Positions 1-8,718 of a DNA stretch of 64,000 bases are shown here, piece after piece. This stretch comes from OFTM10 sp964196195. GTDB lineage: Bacteria > Actinomycetota > Acidimicrobiia > Acidimicrobiales > Aldehydirespiratoraceae. Both the position numbers and the translations under genes were made by a program. How positions within the stretch are numbered: position 1 is the stretch's first letter; every line of letters starts with the position of its first letter. The notes under the pieces were generated by a model. That model was not told where the DNA came from and did not search any database. It saw only the letters and a program-made list of their open reading frames with translations. Location: contig CAXMSE010000039.1 in NCBI GenBank assembly GCA_964196195.1, positions 202,132 to 266,131 of the forward strand, given 5' to 3'.

Positions 1-1
1 G

Positions 2-976
2 GGCGTGCCCCTGGTCGAGGTGGTGAGCCGCCCCGACATCCGCACCATCGACCATGCCAAGGCCTACGTCTCGGAGCTGCGCGACATCCTTCTCGCCACC
101 GAGGTGAGCGACGCCAAGATGGAAGAAGGATCCATGCGCGTCGATGCCAACGTGTCGGTGCGCCCCGTCGGCTCAGATGAGCTCCGGACCCGATGTGAGA
201 TCAAGAACATCAACTCGATCCGGTCGCTCGGGCGGGCGATCGAGTACGAAGCGCTGCGCCACGTCGATCTCTACGGCAGCGGCGAGGCACCCCGCCAGGA
301 AACCCGCCACTGGGACGAAGCCGGTGGCCGGTCCACCCCGGGACGATCGAAGGAGGACGCCGACGATTATCGCTACTTCCAGGAACCCGATCTGGTGCCC
401 CTGCGCCCGTCAGCCGGTGTGGTGGCGGCCATCGATGCCGGCCTGCCGATGCTGCCCGCCGCCCGCCGAACGCGGCTCGCGGCGCGGGCCACAGTGAGTA
501 CCGACACGATCGCCACGGTTGTCGAGCGCGGCCAGGATGACCTGGCAATCGCCGTCATCGAAGCGGGCGCCGACGCCGACAAGGTGCTCACCCGTATCGA
601 GAACGATCTCGCGATCAACGACTGGTCGCTGGTCTCGGTCGAGAGTCTCGCGGTGCTCATCTCGATGGAGACCGATGGCGAGCTCACCGCAACCCAGACC
701 AAGCAGGTGCTCGCCCAACTCGCCCGCGGCGGCGGCGAGCCGAAGACCATCGCGGCCGATCTCGGCTTCGAGGCGATGGCATCCGATGAACTCGAGGTGC
801 TCGTCGATCAACTGGTCGCCGACAACCCCGCTGAATGGACCCGCTTCACCAGTGGTGATGATGGTGATCGCAAGAAGATGCAGGGCTTCTTCACCGGCCA
901 GATCATGCAGGCCACCCGAGGCCAGGCCGACGGCCGCGCCGTCGCCGAGATCCTCGGCCACAAGGCGAAGGGCTGA
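2..976 (+). CDS. gatB: Asp/Glu-tRNA amidotransferase subunit B, C-terminal part (5' end outside window)
   Basis: This is the last 324 or so codons of GatB, the subunit of the GatCAB complex that binds misacylated Glu-tRNA(Gln) or Asp-tRNA(Asn) for transamidation. The frame is open from the window edge, so the N-terminal third is missing. Family signatures are visible: the EGSMRVDANVSVRP block, the EIKNINS block, and the YRYFQEPDL block that closes the cradle domain. The rest is the helical YqeY/GatB tail ending near GQIMQATRGQADG. It converges on the MATE gene with one base between the stop codons. Identification is secure. Confidence 0.97.
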   Translation, partial: GVPLVEVVSRPDIRTIDHAKAYVSELRDILLATEVSDAKMEEGSMRVDANVSVRPVGSDELRTRCEIKNINSIRSLGRAIEYEALRHVDLYGSGEAPRQETRHWDEAGGRSTPGRSKEDADDYRYFQEPDLVPLRPSAGVVAAIDAGLPMLPAARRTRLAARATVSTDTIATVVERGQDDLAIAVIEAGADADKVLTRIENDLAINDWSLVSVESLAVLISMETDGELTATQTKQVLAQLARGGGEPKTIAADLGFEAMASDELEVLVDQLVADNPAEWTRFTSGDDGDRKKMQGFFTGQIMQATRGQADGRAVAEILGHKAKG

Positions 977-977
977 C

Positions 978-2306
978 TCAGCGGACTGCGCCGGTGACCT
1001 GCCAGGCCGAGCCCCAGAAGCGGTAGAGGAGGGTGGCGGCCCGCACTGTCATCCATGCGCCGATGGCGCCCCAGAGCCAGCCGATACCGGCATCGACCTC
1101 GAGGACGATCAGCGCGCCGGCAACAAGCACGGCCGACGCGAGCGCCATGCCGTAGGCGAGGAATCGCAGGTCGCCCGCGCCGATCAGTACACCGTCGAGG
1201 GCGAAGACGATCCCGTTGACGGGCTGCCAGAGCGCCACGTGCAAGAGAAGGAATCCGGCGAGACCGGTGACGGCAGGATCGTCGGAGAAGATTCCGGGCA
1301 CGATCGGAGAGGTGACGAGCACGATCACAGCCAACCCGACCCCGGCCCACCAGCCCCACCACAATATGCGTCGGCCGAGTCGTCGGGCCTCGTCGGCGTT
1401 GCCGGAGCCGAGCGCCTGGCCGATCAGGGCCTGGGCGGCTATCGCCACGGCATCGAGACTCAGGGCGAGGATGCTCCAGAGTTGGAACGCCACCTCGTGG
1501 GCGGCGAGGTCGTCGTCGCCGATTCGGGCGGCCACGGCCAAGGTGACGAGGAGACCCCCTCGTAGTGCGGTGGTGCGCACCATGAGTTCGAGGCCGGCAC
1601 CAGCCAGACGGGTGATTGTTCGGGCGTGGGGTGTGAGCTGCACGTCGTGAGCCGCCACCGCCTGGACTATCCACCAGGAAAAGAGGCCCGCCGACAACCA
1701 ATGGGCGAAGACGGTGGAGAGCGCCGAGGCACCGATCCCATAGTCGAACCCATTGATGAGGATCAGCTCGAGAACGAGGTTGAACACTGCCGTGGTGATG
1801 GCCACATAAAAGGGGCGCCTGGTGTCCTGGAGGCCACGCAGGTAGCCGACCCCGGCCAAGGCCACGAGCATTGGGGGCAGGCCGAGCAGTGAGATACGGA
1901 AGTAGACGAGGGCGTTGGTGGCGATTTCGCCCTTGCCTCCCATGAGGGAGATTAGAGATTCCGCGGTGAACAGGCCCACGATGGCGGCAAGCACACCTAC
2001 GAACAGGGCCAGCCACACCCCCTGGACGGCCTGGTGAGCAGCGCGGCGATGCTCCCCCGCACCGACCAGGCGCGCCACCGCTGAGGTGGTGCCGTAGGCC
2101 AGGAATATGAAGATCGCGAAGGCGATGAGCAGGAGCGACGAGGCGAGAGCCAGCCCACCCAGTTGGGGGGTGCCGATGTGTCCGACAACGGCAGTGTCGG
2201 TGAGAACATAGAGGGGTTCGGCAGTGAGCGCTCCGAGCGCGGGAACCGCCAGTCGGAGGATTTCTCGGTCGGTCTGGGTCCACTTGGGTCTGGGGATGGA
2301 CGGCAT
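978..2306 (-). CDS. MATE family efflux transporter (DinF-like)
   Basis: A 442-residue integral membrane protein of the multidrug and toxic compound extrusion family, probably a cation-driven exporter in the cytoplasmic membrane. The N-terminus reads LAVPALGALTAEPLYVLTDT followed by a VGHIG segment, typical of DinF-type MATE proteins, and about twelve hydrophobic segments follow. The frame stays open upstream to 2594, but that extension is arginine- and proline-rich and overlaps the neighbouring gene. I therefore take the ATG at 2304-2306, 14 bases after the stop of the NadD-like gene. The two are probably cotranscribed. Substrate unknown. Confidence 0.9.
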   Translation of the reverse strand: MPSIPRPKWTQTDREILRLAVPALGALTAEPLYVLTDTAVVGHIGTPQLGGLALASSLLLIAFAIFIFLAYGTTSAVARLVGAGEHRRAAHQAVQGVWLALFVGVLAAIVGLFTAESLISLMGGKGEIATNALVYFRISLLGLPPMLVALAGVGYLRGLQDTRRPFYVAITTAVFNLVLELILINGFDYGIGASALSTVFAHWLSAGLFSWWIVQAVAAHDVQLTPHARTITRLAGAGLELMVRTTALRGGLLVTLAVAARIGDDDLAAHEVAFQLWSILALSLDAVAIAAQALIGQALGSGNADEARRLGRRILWWGWWAGVGLAVIVLVTSPIVPGIFSDDPAVTGLAGFLLLHVALWQPVNGIVFALDGVLIGAGDLRFLAYGMALASAVLVAGALIVLEVDAGIGWLWGAIGAWMTVRAATLLYRFWGSAWQVTGAVR

Positions 2307-2320
2307 CGTCGTCGGGGTTT

Positions 2321-2881
2321 TCAGCGCTGGAGCCAGCGTCGGTAGCGGTCCTGGTCGGTCCAGGCGCCGGTGGCCGCGTCGAACCGGGCAGCTGCATCTG
2401 TCATCCACTCCACCCGACCGGCACGCACGGCGCTCGACGATATCTCCATCAAGTCGGCGGGCATGGGTAGAGCGTGTTCGGGTGGAATCGAGTGGGGCGG
2501 GCGGGGCGCCAGCGCCACGATGGGGAGCCGGTGGAGAGCCCGGTCGCGGGCTTCCTCGTCGTGGTACCAGGCGGGGTCGTTGATCTGGGCCCACTTGTCG
2601 GCTCCCATCACCACCAGGTCGTAGCCCTCGGCGATGTCGACGATCATCTGGGCGTGGGTGACCCTCACCCCCAATTCGTCGATGTCGGCGACGGTTTCGC
2701 GCAACACCGCGAGGCGATCCTCCAATCGGGGGACGAGGGCGTCGGGTTTGCCCAGAGCCACCGTCGACACCACAAGATCCACCCTCTCGAGATCATGATG
2801 GTGGCATGCAGACAGGGCGATCTGGAGGTGAGCCCGCGTGGGGGGATCGAACGATCCGGGGTAAACACCGAGGCCAGCCAT
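2321..2881 (-). CDS. NadD-like nicotinate-nucleotide adenylyltransferase family protein
   Basis: A 186-residue nucleotidyltransferase of the NadD/CoaD superfamily, whose members transfer AMP from ATP to a nucleotide or phosphopantetheine. The ATP-binding N-terminus is VYPGSFDPPTRAHL, in which the usual HxGH is replaced by TRAH. The C-terminal ISSSAVR motif matches the family ISSTxVR motif. The ATG at 2881 puts the first motif directly at the N-terminus; an upstream in-frame start at 2917 adds twelve poor residues. Whether it makes NaAD or acts on another nucleotide cannot be decided from sequence. It sits upstream of the MATE gene. Confidence 0.8.
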   Translation of the reverse strand: MAGLGVYPGSFDPPTRAHLQIALSACHHHDLERVDLVVSTVALGKPDALVPRLEDRLAVLRETVADIDELGVRVTHAQMIVDIAEGYDLVVMGADKWAQINDPAWYHDEEARDRALHRLPIVALAPRPPHSIPPEHALPMPADLMEISSSAVRAGRVEWMTDAAARFDAATGAWTDQDRYRRWLQR

Positions 2882-2914
2882 GGCGGCCACGTTGCCATGG
2901 GGAGCCGAGCGGGT

Positions 2915-2920
2915 CATACT
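2915..2920 (+). promoter_or_regulatory. -10 element of the ilv operon, placing transcription start on the leader GTG
   Basis: CATACT matches four of six positions of the sigma-A -10 hexamer. It ends seven bases before the GTG at 2928, the spacing expected for a leaderless transcript starting at that G. No -35 is obvious. Inferred, not measured. Confidence 0.45.
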
Positions 2921-2927
2921 TGGCGCT

Positions 2928-2969
2928 GTGAACCGTGCTCAGCGACTCCTTGTAGTAGGTATTCGCTAG
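2928..2969 (+). CDS. ilv leader peptide (attenuation peptide)
   Basis: A 13-codon reading frame, MNRAQRLLVVGIR then TAG. It holds a run of consecutive Leu-Leu-Val-Val-Gly-Ile codons, the amino acids made or co-regulated by the ilvBNC pathway. Such peptides act as sensors in transcription attenuation: a ribosome stalled on Leu, Val or Ile codons changes folding of the downstream RNA. The stop codon abuts a 10-bp stem, and a second terminator-like hairpin follows before ilvB. There is no Shine-Dalgarno; the -10 spacing suggests a leaderless start. Too short for ordinary ORF callers. Function is inferred from codon content and position. Confidence 0.72.
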   Translation: MNRAQRLLVVGIR

Positions 2970-3005
2970 CGCACGGTCGCGTCCCCAAATCGACTGACCG
3001 TGCGC
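2969..3005 (+). promoter_or_regulatory. First hairpin of the ilv attenuator
   Basis: GCGCACGGTC at 2969-2978 pairs perfectly with GACCGTGCGC at 2996-3005, with a 17-nt loop. The 5' arm starts on the last base of the leader-peptide stop codon, so a ribosome on the leader would mask it. This is the position of the first pairing region in ribosome-mediated attenuators. Confidence 0.6.
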
Positions 3006-3006
3006 C

Positions 3007-3039
3007 ACGACCTCCCTCTGGGAGGTCGTTTCGTGTTTT
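3007..3039 (+). terminator. Terminator-like hairpin of the ilv attenuator
   Basis: ACGACCTCCC (3007-3016) and GGGAGGTCGT (3020-3029) form a perfect 10-bp stem with a 3-nt TCT loop. The interrupted T-rich tract TTCGTGTTTT follows. It lies 58 bases before ilvB, the usual position of an attenuator terminator. The T tract is imperfect, so termination efficiency is uncertain. Confidence 0.6.
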
Positions 3040-3096
3040 AGGCCGATAGTTTTTGTCCGTTCGCTTCTTGCGCTCCAACCTTTGGAATCCGATCCC

Positions 3097-4851
3097 ATGA
3101 GTAACCAACAGATGTCTGGCGGCGAGGCTCTCGTCAAGGCCCTCGAACATGAGGGTGTCGACGTGATGTTCGGGCTTCCGGGCGGCGCGATACTTCCTGT
3201 GTACGACCCGATCATCGAGTCGTCGATCCGCCATGTTCTCGTGCGTCACGAGCAGGGCGCCGGCCACATGGCCGAGGGCTATGCCCATGCCACGGGTCGC
3301 CCTGGTGTCGCGATGGTCACCAGTGGGCCTGCCGCCACCAACATGGTCACCCCCTTGTGCGATGCCTTCCTCGACTCCGTGCCGATGGTGTGCATCACCG
3401 GCCAGGTGCCCTATGCCGCCATCGGCACCGACGCTTTCCAGGAGTGCGACACCACCGGCATCACCATGGCGGTCACCAAGCACAACTTCCTGGTCTCCGA
3501 TGCCCAGGACATCCCCCGCATCATCCATGAGGCTTTCCACATCGCCACCACCGGCCGACCCGGCCCGGTGCTCGTCGACATCCCCAAGGACATCGTCGAT
3601 CCCGCGAGTCCCAGGGCGGCGATGAACTGGTATCAGGCCACCGATGCCGACATGGAACTCCCCGGCTACAACCCGGTCACCGAAGGCGACCGCGGCCTTA
3701 TCCGCCAGGCCGCGGAAATGATCCGTGATGCCGAACGGCCCGTTCTCTACGTCGGCGGCGGAATCCTCAGGGCCCGCGCCGCGGAGGCTCTGCTCGAGCT
3801 GGCCGAGATGGTGCAGATCCCGGTGGTCACCACCCTCATGGCCCGCGGTGCATTTCCCGATCGTCACGATCTCTGCCTGGGCATGCCGGGGATGCACGGC
3901 AACTACACCGCCGTCACCGCGATCCAGAAGTCCGACCTCCTCATCTCGCTCGGTGCCCGGTTCGACGACAGGGTCACTGGAAAGCTCGATGGCTTCGCTC
4001 CCGATGCGAAGATCATCCATGTCGATATCGACCCTGCCGAGCTTGGCAAGGTCCGCCAGACCAATGTGGGTATCCAGGGCGACTGCAAGTTGGTGATCGA
4101 GTCGCTCATCGAGGCTCTGCGTGAGCTCGGCGGTCCCGACACCCATGCCGACCGGCGGGCCTGGCGCTCGACGGTGTCCGGTTGGCAGGAGCGCTTCCCG
4201 CTCGTCTACCAACAGTCGGCGCCGGGTGAGAAGCTCAAGCCCCAGTTCGTCATCGAGCAGCTGCGCGACAACAACCCGAGCGACACGATCGTGTGCTCCG
4301 GTGTCGGCCAGCATCAGATGTACACGAGCCAATGGTGGAAGTTCGATCATCCCTACACCTTCATCAACTCCGGTGGGCTCGGCACGATGGGCTTCTCCAT
4401 CCCCGCCGCCATCGGAGCAAAGGCAGGGATGCCGGACCGGCGGGTGTGGGCGATCGATGGCGACGGTTGCTTCCAGATGACAGCTCAAGAGCTCGTCACC
4501 TCCACCGTGGAAAACATCCCGATCAAGGTGGCCCTGCTCAATAACTCCTATCTCGGCATGGTGCGCCAGTGGCAGGAGATGTTCTACGACAAGCGCTACA
4601 GCGAGGTCCATCTCTCCGACCGGGTGCCCGACTATGTGATGTGGGCTGAGTCGATGGGATGTGAGGCCATCCGGGTGGAGTCGCCCGAAGAGGTCGAGCC
4701 TGCGATCGCCAGGGCCAACGAGATCAATGATCGATCCGTGGTGGTGGAGTTTCGCACCGATGCCCGCGAAAACGTGTTTCCGATGGTGGCGGCCGGGAAG
4801 ACCAACTCGGAGATCCAAGTCGATCCGAGCCAGGAAGGGCTCCTGCGATGA
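3097..4851 (+). CDS. ilvB: Acetolactate synthase large (catalytic) subunit
   Basis: 584-residue ThDP- and FAD-dependent enzyme that condenses two pyruvates to acetolactate, or pyruvate with 2-oxobutyrate, the first committed step to valine and isoleucine. Visible features are the catalytic glutamate in RHEQGAGHMAEGYA (about residue 52), the central FAD domain with ARFDDRVTGK, and the C-terminal ThDP motif GDG...NNSYLGMVRQWQ starting near residue 455. The ATG at 3097 has a GGAA ten bases upstream; an in-frame TTG at 3082 is less likely. It overlaps ilvN by 4 nt, so the subunits are translationally coupled. Expression is probably controlled by the upstream leader and hairpins. Confidence 0.97.
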   Translation: MSNQQMSGGEALVKALEHEGVDVMFGLPGGAILPVYDPIIESSIRHVLVRHEQGAGHMAEGYAHATGRPGVAMVTSGPAATNMVTPLCDAFLDSVPMVCITGQVPYAAIGTDAFQECDTTGITMAVTKHNFLVSDAQDIPRIIHEAFHIATTGRPGPVLVDIPKDIVDPASPRAAMNWYQATDADMELPGYNPVTEGDRGLIRQAAEMIRDAERPVLYVGGGILRARAAEALLELAEMVQIPVVTTLMARGAFPDRHDLCLGMPGMHGNYTAVTAIQKSDLLISLGARFDDRVTGKLDGFAPDAKIIHVDIDPAELGKVRQTNVGIQGDCKLVIESLIEALRELGGPDTHADRRAWRSTVSGWQERFPLVYQQSAPGEKLKPQFVIEQLRDNNPSDTIVCSGVGQHQMYTSQWWKFDHPYTFINSGGLGTMGFSIPAAIGAKAGMPDRRVWAIDGDGCFQMTAQELVTSTVENIPIKVALLNNSYLGMVRQWQEMFYDKRYSEVHLSDRVPDYVMWAESMGCEAIRVESPEEVEPAIARANEINDRSVVVEFRTDARENVFPMVAAGKTNSEIQVDPSQEGLLR

Positions 4852-5348
4852 ACGCGTCCACGCCCACCCAGCGTTGGCACACGATCGTCACCACCGTCGA
4901 GAACAAGCCCGGCGTGCTGGCCCGCGTCGCCGGCCTCTTCTCGCGTCGCGGTTACAACATCCACTCCCTCGCCGTTGCCCCCACCGACGACGTGAAGTTC
5001 AGCCGTATCACCTTCACCGTCGATGTCGAGGGCTCACCCCTCGACCAGGTGGTGAAGCAGCTCAACAAGCTCATCAATGTGGTCGAGATCCGCGAGCTCG
5101 ATCCGCTCGATTCGGTTGAGCGAGAACTCATGCTGGTGACCGTGTCTGCCGATGCGGGCCACCGCCGCCACCTGCTCGAAGTGATCGACGACTGGCGGGC
5201 CTTCGTCTTGAGCGAGAACGACTCGGAGATCATGTTGTCGCTGTCAGCGCGCCCGGCCCGACTCGATGAGTTCGAGAAATCGCTACGACCCTTCGGGATC
5301 GTCAAGCTCCAACGCACCGGCAGGGTTGCCCTGCCTTCGCTCGATTGA
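4848..5348 (+). CDS. ilvN: Acetolactate synthase small (regulatory) subunit
   Basis: 166-residue regulatory subunit that binds valine and activates IlvB. An ACT domain occupies the N-terminal half (TTVENKPGVLARVAGLFSRR then GYNI); the C-terminal half is the ALS small-subunit domain. Length is normal for actinobacterial IlvN. The start is fixed by the ATGA overlap with the ilvB stop. Confidence 0.96.
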   Translation: MNASTPTQRWHTIVTTVENKPGVLARVAGLFSRRGYNIHSLAVAPTDDVKFSRITFTVDVEGSPLDQVVKQLNKLINVVEIRELDPLDSVERELMLVTVSADAGHRRHLLEVIDDWRAFVLSENDSEIMLSLSARPARLDEFEKSLRPFGIVKLQRTGRVALPSLD

Positions 5349-5396
5349 GAATTCCCCGTCGCGGGGACACTAGAAGAAAACACGGAAGGACTGGCT

Positions 5397-6434
5397 GTGG
5401 CCAACATCTATTACGAATCCGACGTCGATCGCTCGGCGATCGCCGATCGCAAGGTTGCCGTTCTCGGTTACGGCTCCCAGGGCCATGCGCACGCCCTCAA
5501 CCTGAAGGAGTCCGGGATCGATGTGCGAGTAGGGCTTCGCGAGGGTTCGTCATCGGTGGCCAAGGCCGAGGCAGCTGGCCTTCGGGTCCTCTCGATCGGG
5601 GCTGCGGTGGCTGAGGCCGATATCGCGATGATGCTGATGCCCGACACCGAGATGGCGCTCATCTACGAGGAGCAGGTTGCTCCCAACCTCGTGGACGGCG
5701 ACGCGCTCTTCTTCGCTCACGGGTTCAACATCCGGTTCGATCTCATCTCGCCCGCAGAGGGGATCGACGTTTGCATGGTGGCCCCCAAGGGCCCCGGCCA
5801 CCTTGTCCGACGCACCTATGTGGAAGGCGGCGGCGTGCCCGCTCTCATAGCCGTTGAGCAGGACGCCACCGGAGCAGCCAAGATGCTCGCTCTCGCCTAC
5901 GCCGACGCGATTGGAGGCGCCCGGGCAGGCGTGATCGAGACCACCTTCACCGAGGAGACAGAGACGGATCTGTTCGGTGAGCAGGCCGTTCTGTGCGGAG
6001 GCGCCACCCACCTCGTGCAGGCCGGGTTCGAGACCCTCGTCGAGGCGGGATACCAGCCCGAGGTCGCCTATTTCGAGTGTCTCCACGAGCTCAAGTTGAT
6101 CGTCGATCTCATGTACGAGGAGGGCATCGCGGGGATGCGCTACTCGGTGAGCGATACCGCCGAATGGGGCGACTTGTCATCGGGTCCCCGCGTCATCGAC
6201 GACCATGTGAAGGCCACCATGAAACAGCTCCTCACCGAGATCCAGGACGGTACTTTCGCAGCCAACTGGGTTGAGGAGAGCCGGTCGGGTCGGGCGCGAT
6301 TCCACGCCCTCGAAGAGGCCGGGCACAGCCATCCGATCGAGATCGTCGGTAAGGATCTTCGTTCGATGATGCCGTGGATCTCAGCCGGGAAGCAGTCGGT
6401 GGCGGAAACCTCCGGCGGCCAGGGCATGGACTGA
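5397..6434 (+). CDS. ilvC: Ketol-acid reductoisomerase (NADP+)
   Basis: 345-residue class I enzyme that isomerises and reduces acetolactate to dihydroxyisovalerate using NADPH and Mg2+. The Rossmann motif GYGSQGHAHALN lies near residues 20-35. The acidic metal-binding residues lie in the knotted C-terminal domain (FTEETETDLFGEQ and YFECLHELKLIVDLMYE). The GTG start has GGAAGGA ending six bases upstream. A small hairpin, CCCCG-TCG-CGGGG at 5354-5366, sits between ilvN and ilvC and could influence relative expression. Third gene of the ilvBNC operon. Confidence 0.96.
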   Translation: MANIYYESDVDRSAIADRKVAVLGYGSQGHAHALNLKESGIDVRVGLREGSSSVAKAEAAGLRVLSIGAAVAEADIAMMLMPDTEMALIYEEQVAPNLVDGDALFFAHGFNIRFDLISPAEGIDVCMVAPKGPGHLVRRTYVEGGGVPALIAVEQDATGAAKMLALAYADAIGGARAGVIETTFTEETETDLFGEQAVLCGGATHLVQAGFETLVEAGYQPEVAYFECLHELKLIVDLMYEEGIAGMRYSVSDTAEWGDLSSGPRVIDDHVKATMKQLLTEIQDGTFAANWVEESRSGRARFHALEEAGHSHPIEIVGKDLRSMMPWISAGKQSVAETSGGQGMD

Positions 6435-6435
6435 C

Positions 6436-6825
6436 CTAGGGGAACAAGCCGTCGAGCAGGACCCAGGCGATCATGAGGATTGCCAGGATGAAAAGGCCCG
6501 GAATCGACCAGAACACGCTCCACGCCGCCCACCGAAACCAGGCGGGTCGGTGGTGGAACGGGCGATGGTGATATTGGGCGTCGAGTTGTTCGGTCTCGGA
6601 GTTGACGGCTTCGTCGATCAGGATCTCGCTGGCGTGGTCGGCCACCTCTTCGCGAACAACCACCAGGAACATGGGGTCGGTCACATGATGAGGAGCAACT
6701 GAGTGGGCCGGATCACTCAGGATCGTGGCCTCGTAGCCGGAGTCCCAGAGCAGGGCGACGGCGACGTCGGCCGAGAAGCGAGTGGTGTACTCGGCAATGA
6801 CCGCCATTCCGGGGAGGGGACGCAT
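6436..6825 (-). CDS. Small conserved protein, DUF2007-like domain with C-terminal membrane anchor
   Basis: A 129-residue protein of unknown function. The N-terminal part (AVIAEYTTRFSADVAVALLWDSGYEATILSD) resembles the DUF2007 fold seen in putative signal-transducing proteins, in which a short ferredoxin-like domain reads a two-sequence duplication. Residues about 93-125 form one hydrophobic segment or a hairpin, so it is probably tail-anchored. A second start, MAVIAEY at 6807, is possible. It converges on ilvC with one base between the stops. The domain assignment is tentative. Confidence 0.65.
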   Translation of the reverse strand: MRPLPGMAVIAEYTTRFSADVAVALLWDSGYEATILSDPAHSVAPHHVTDPMFLVVVREEVADHASEILIDEAVNSETEQLDAQYHHRPFHHRPAWFRWAAWSVFWSIPGLFILAILMIAWVLLDGLFP

Positions 6826-6874
6826 CTATTGATTCTGCCCTGTTCTGACGACCGAGGCAGCCCCTTGGCCTCGC

Positions 6875-6880
6875 TAGGGT
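6875..6880 (+). promoter_or_regulatory. -10 element TAGGGT of the ABC exporter
   Basis: TAGGGT nine bases before the ATG at 6890, in the context CGCTAGGGT. The same context precedes the starts at 19413 and 20253. It implies a leaderless or near-leaderless transcript. Confidence 0.45.
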
Positions 6881-6889
6881 GACCAAGCC

Positions 6890-7810
6890 ATGACAACAGC
6901 CATCGAGGTGAGCGACCTCACCAAGACATACGGCGAGTTTCGCGCCGTCGACGGGATCTCATTTTCGGTCGAGGAGGGTGAGGTGCTCGCGATCCTCGGC
7001 CCCAATGGTGCGGGGAAGTCCACCACCGTCGAGATTCTCGAGGGCCACCGCCAACGCGACAGCGGCCGGGTCAAGGTGCTCGGCGTCGATCCTGGCACCG
7101 GTGATCGTCGTTTCCGCGACCGGATCGGCATCGTGCTCCAGTCGGCGGGCGTAGATTCGGAGTTCACCGTCCGAGAAGTGCTCGAGCTCTACGGATTCGC
7201 TTACTCCCGGCGTCGCGGCGTCGATGAGCTGCTCGCCTTGGTGGAGCTCGAGGAGAAGGCCGACGAGAGGGTGGCCAGCCTCTCGGGCGGACAGCAGCGG
7301 CGAATCGATCTGGCGCTCGGCCTGATCGGTGATCCGGAGCTCATCTTCCTCGACGAACCCACCACCGGCTTCGACCCGGCTGCTCGCCGCCGCAGCTGGG
7401 ACCTGATCTCCAACCTCACTTCCCTCGGCCGCACCGTCGTGCTCACCACCCACTATCTCGATGAGGCCGAATACCTCGCCAACCGGGTCATCGTTCTCGC
7501 CGGCGGGCGTATTGTTGCCGAGGGCACGCCTGCTGAGCTGAGGGCGTCGGCCGATGCGAGCACCACCATCCGATTCGATCTGCCCACCGTCGATGCTCCC
7601 CTCGCCGGCCTGCTGGATCCCCTCTCGGGCACCGTCACCGGGCGCGATCGGGCGGTCGAGATCGTCACGTCGGCTCCCACTGCCGATCTTGCCCACATCA
7701 CCGCTTGGGCCATCGACGTGGGGATCGAGTTGGGTGGCCTTTCGGTGGCGTCACGTGATCTGGAGAGTGTCTATCTCCAGCTGGTGGAGGAGAGCGGGGC
7801 CGGTTCATGA
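6890..7810 (+). CDS. ABC exporter ATP-binding protein (DrrA/CcmA-type)
   Basis: 306-residue ATPase that powers an ABC-2 type exporter. Walker A is GPNGAGKST near residue 39, the signature is LSGGQQRR, Walker B is LIFLDEPT, and the H-loop lies in LTTHYLDEAE. A C-terminal extension of about 90 residues follows, as in DrrA-type drug exporters. It overlaps the permease gene by 4 nt. Substrate unknown. A -10-like TAGGGT precedes the ATG by nine bases. Confidence 0.92.
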   Translation: MTTAIEVSDLTKTYGEFRAVDGISFSVEEGEVLAILGPNGAGKSTTVEILEGHRQRDSGRVKVLGVDPGTGDRRFRDRIGIVLQSAGVDSEFTVREVLELYGFAYSRRRGVDELLALVELEEKADERVASLSGGQQRRIDLALGLIGDPELIFLDEPTTGFDPAARRRSWDLISNLTSLGRTVVLTTHYLDEAEYLANRVIVLAGGRIVAEGTPAELRASADASTTIRFDLPTVDAPLAGLLDPLSGTVTGRDRAVEIVTSAPTADLAHITAWAIDVGIELGGLSVASRDLESVYLQLVEESGAGS

Positions 7811-8631
7811 GAGATCTGCGGATCGTTCTCCGTTTTGTTGGGGCCCAGAACCGGATCTTCGCCCGCACCCCGGTGGGGGCCTTCTTCACCATTGGCCTGC
7901 CCCTGATCATGTTGGTGCTCTTCGTGGCCATGTTCGGCAACGACGAGCTCGGCGACACCCAGTACGGCCCCATCTCGACGTCCCAGTTCTACGCCCCCGG
8001 GCTGGCGGTGTTCGCGGCGGCATCGGCCACCTACACCAATATCGGGATGAATCTCTCCAACCGCCGCGACCTCGGCATCCTCAAGCGGGTACGGGGCACT
8101 CCAGTGGCGCCGTGGATGTACATGTCGGCGGTGGTGATCTCCGGCATGATCATCGCCTTTGCCTCCATGGTGGTGATGGTTGGAATCGGCGTGGTGGCCT
8201 ACGGCATCAACATCGAGGCCGCCAAGGTGCCGGCGATGGTTGTCTCGTTCGCCATCGGCTCGGCCTGCTTCGCCACCCTGGGGGTGGCGGTGGCGTCGCT
8301 GGCGAAGACCGCCGCGTCGGCCCAATCGATGACCAGCGCCTCGCTGTTGCCACTCGGCTTCATCTCCAATGTCTTCGTCAGCTTCGGCAGCGACAGTCCC
8401 CCCTGGTTGGAGATCGTCGGCGATATCTTCCCGCTCAAACACTTCGCCATCTCGTTCTCCGAGGCAATGAGCCCATTCAGCGACAGCCCCGCATTCGAGT
8501 GGGACAACTTAGCTGTGATGGTGGCCTGGCTGGCAGTGGGGGCGGTTGTCGCTCTGAGGCGGTTCCGCTGGGAGCCGGTGTCGGGAGCGGTGGTCTCGCG
8601 GAGCCGTCGGAGTCGACGGTCGCGGGCGTAG
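7807..8631 (+). CDS. ABC-2 type transporter permease
   Basis: 274-residue membrane protein with about six transmembrane segments and the ABC-2 family centre (NIGMNLSNRRDLGILKRVRGTPV), which couples to the ATPase encoded just upstream. Start fixed by the ATGA overlap. The pair resembles antibiotic or lipid exporters of the DrrAB type. The basic C-terminus (SRSRRSRRSRA) is probably cytoplasmic. Confidence 0.88.
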   Translation: MRDLRIVLRFVGAQNRIFARTPVGAFFTIGLPLIMLVLFVAMFGNDELGDTQYGPISTSQFYAPGLAVFAAASATYTNIGMNLSNRRDLGILKRVRGTPVAPWMYMSAVVISGMIIAFASMVVMVGIGVVAYGINIEAAKVPAMVVSFAIGSACFATLGVAVASLAKTAASAQSMTSASLLPLGFISNVFVSFGSDSPPWLEIVGDIFPLKHFAISFSEAMSPFSDSPAFEWDNLAVMVAWLAVGAVVALRRFRWEPVSGAVVSRSRRSRRSRA

Positions 8632-8718
8632 CTGCCATAACGCCCTCATGGGGAGGAGCGACGCCATCATCTCGAACGGGGCCTACCCAAGATGATGGAC
8701 ACGCCGTGTGACCGATGC

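Noticed and set aside
2914..4818. 634-codon open frame antisense to ilvB
   Set aside because: Shadow frame: ilvB is unmistakable on the plus strand, and this translation is His/Asp/Gly-rich with no domain.
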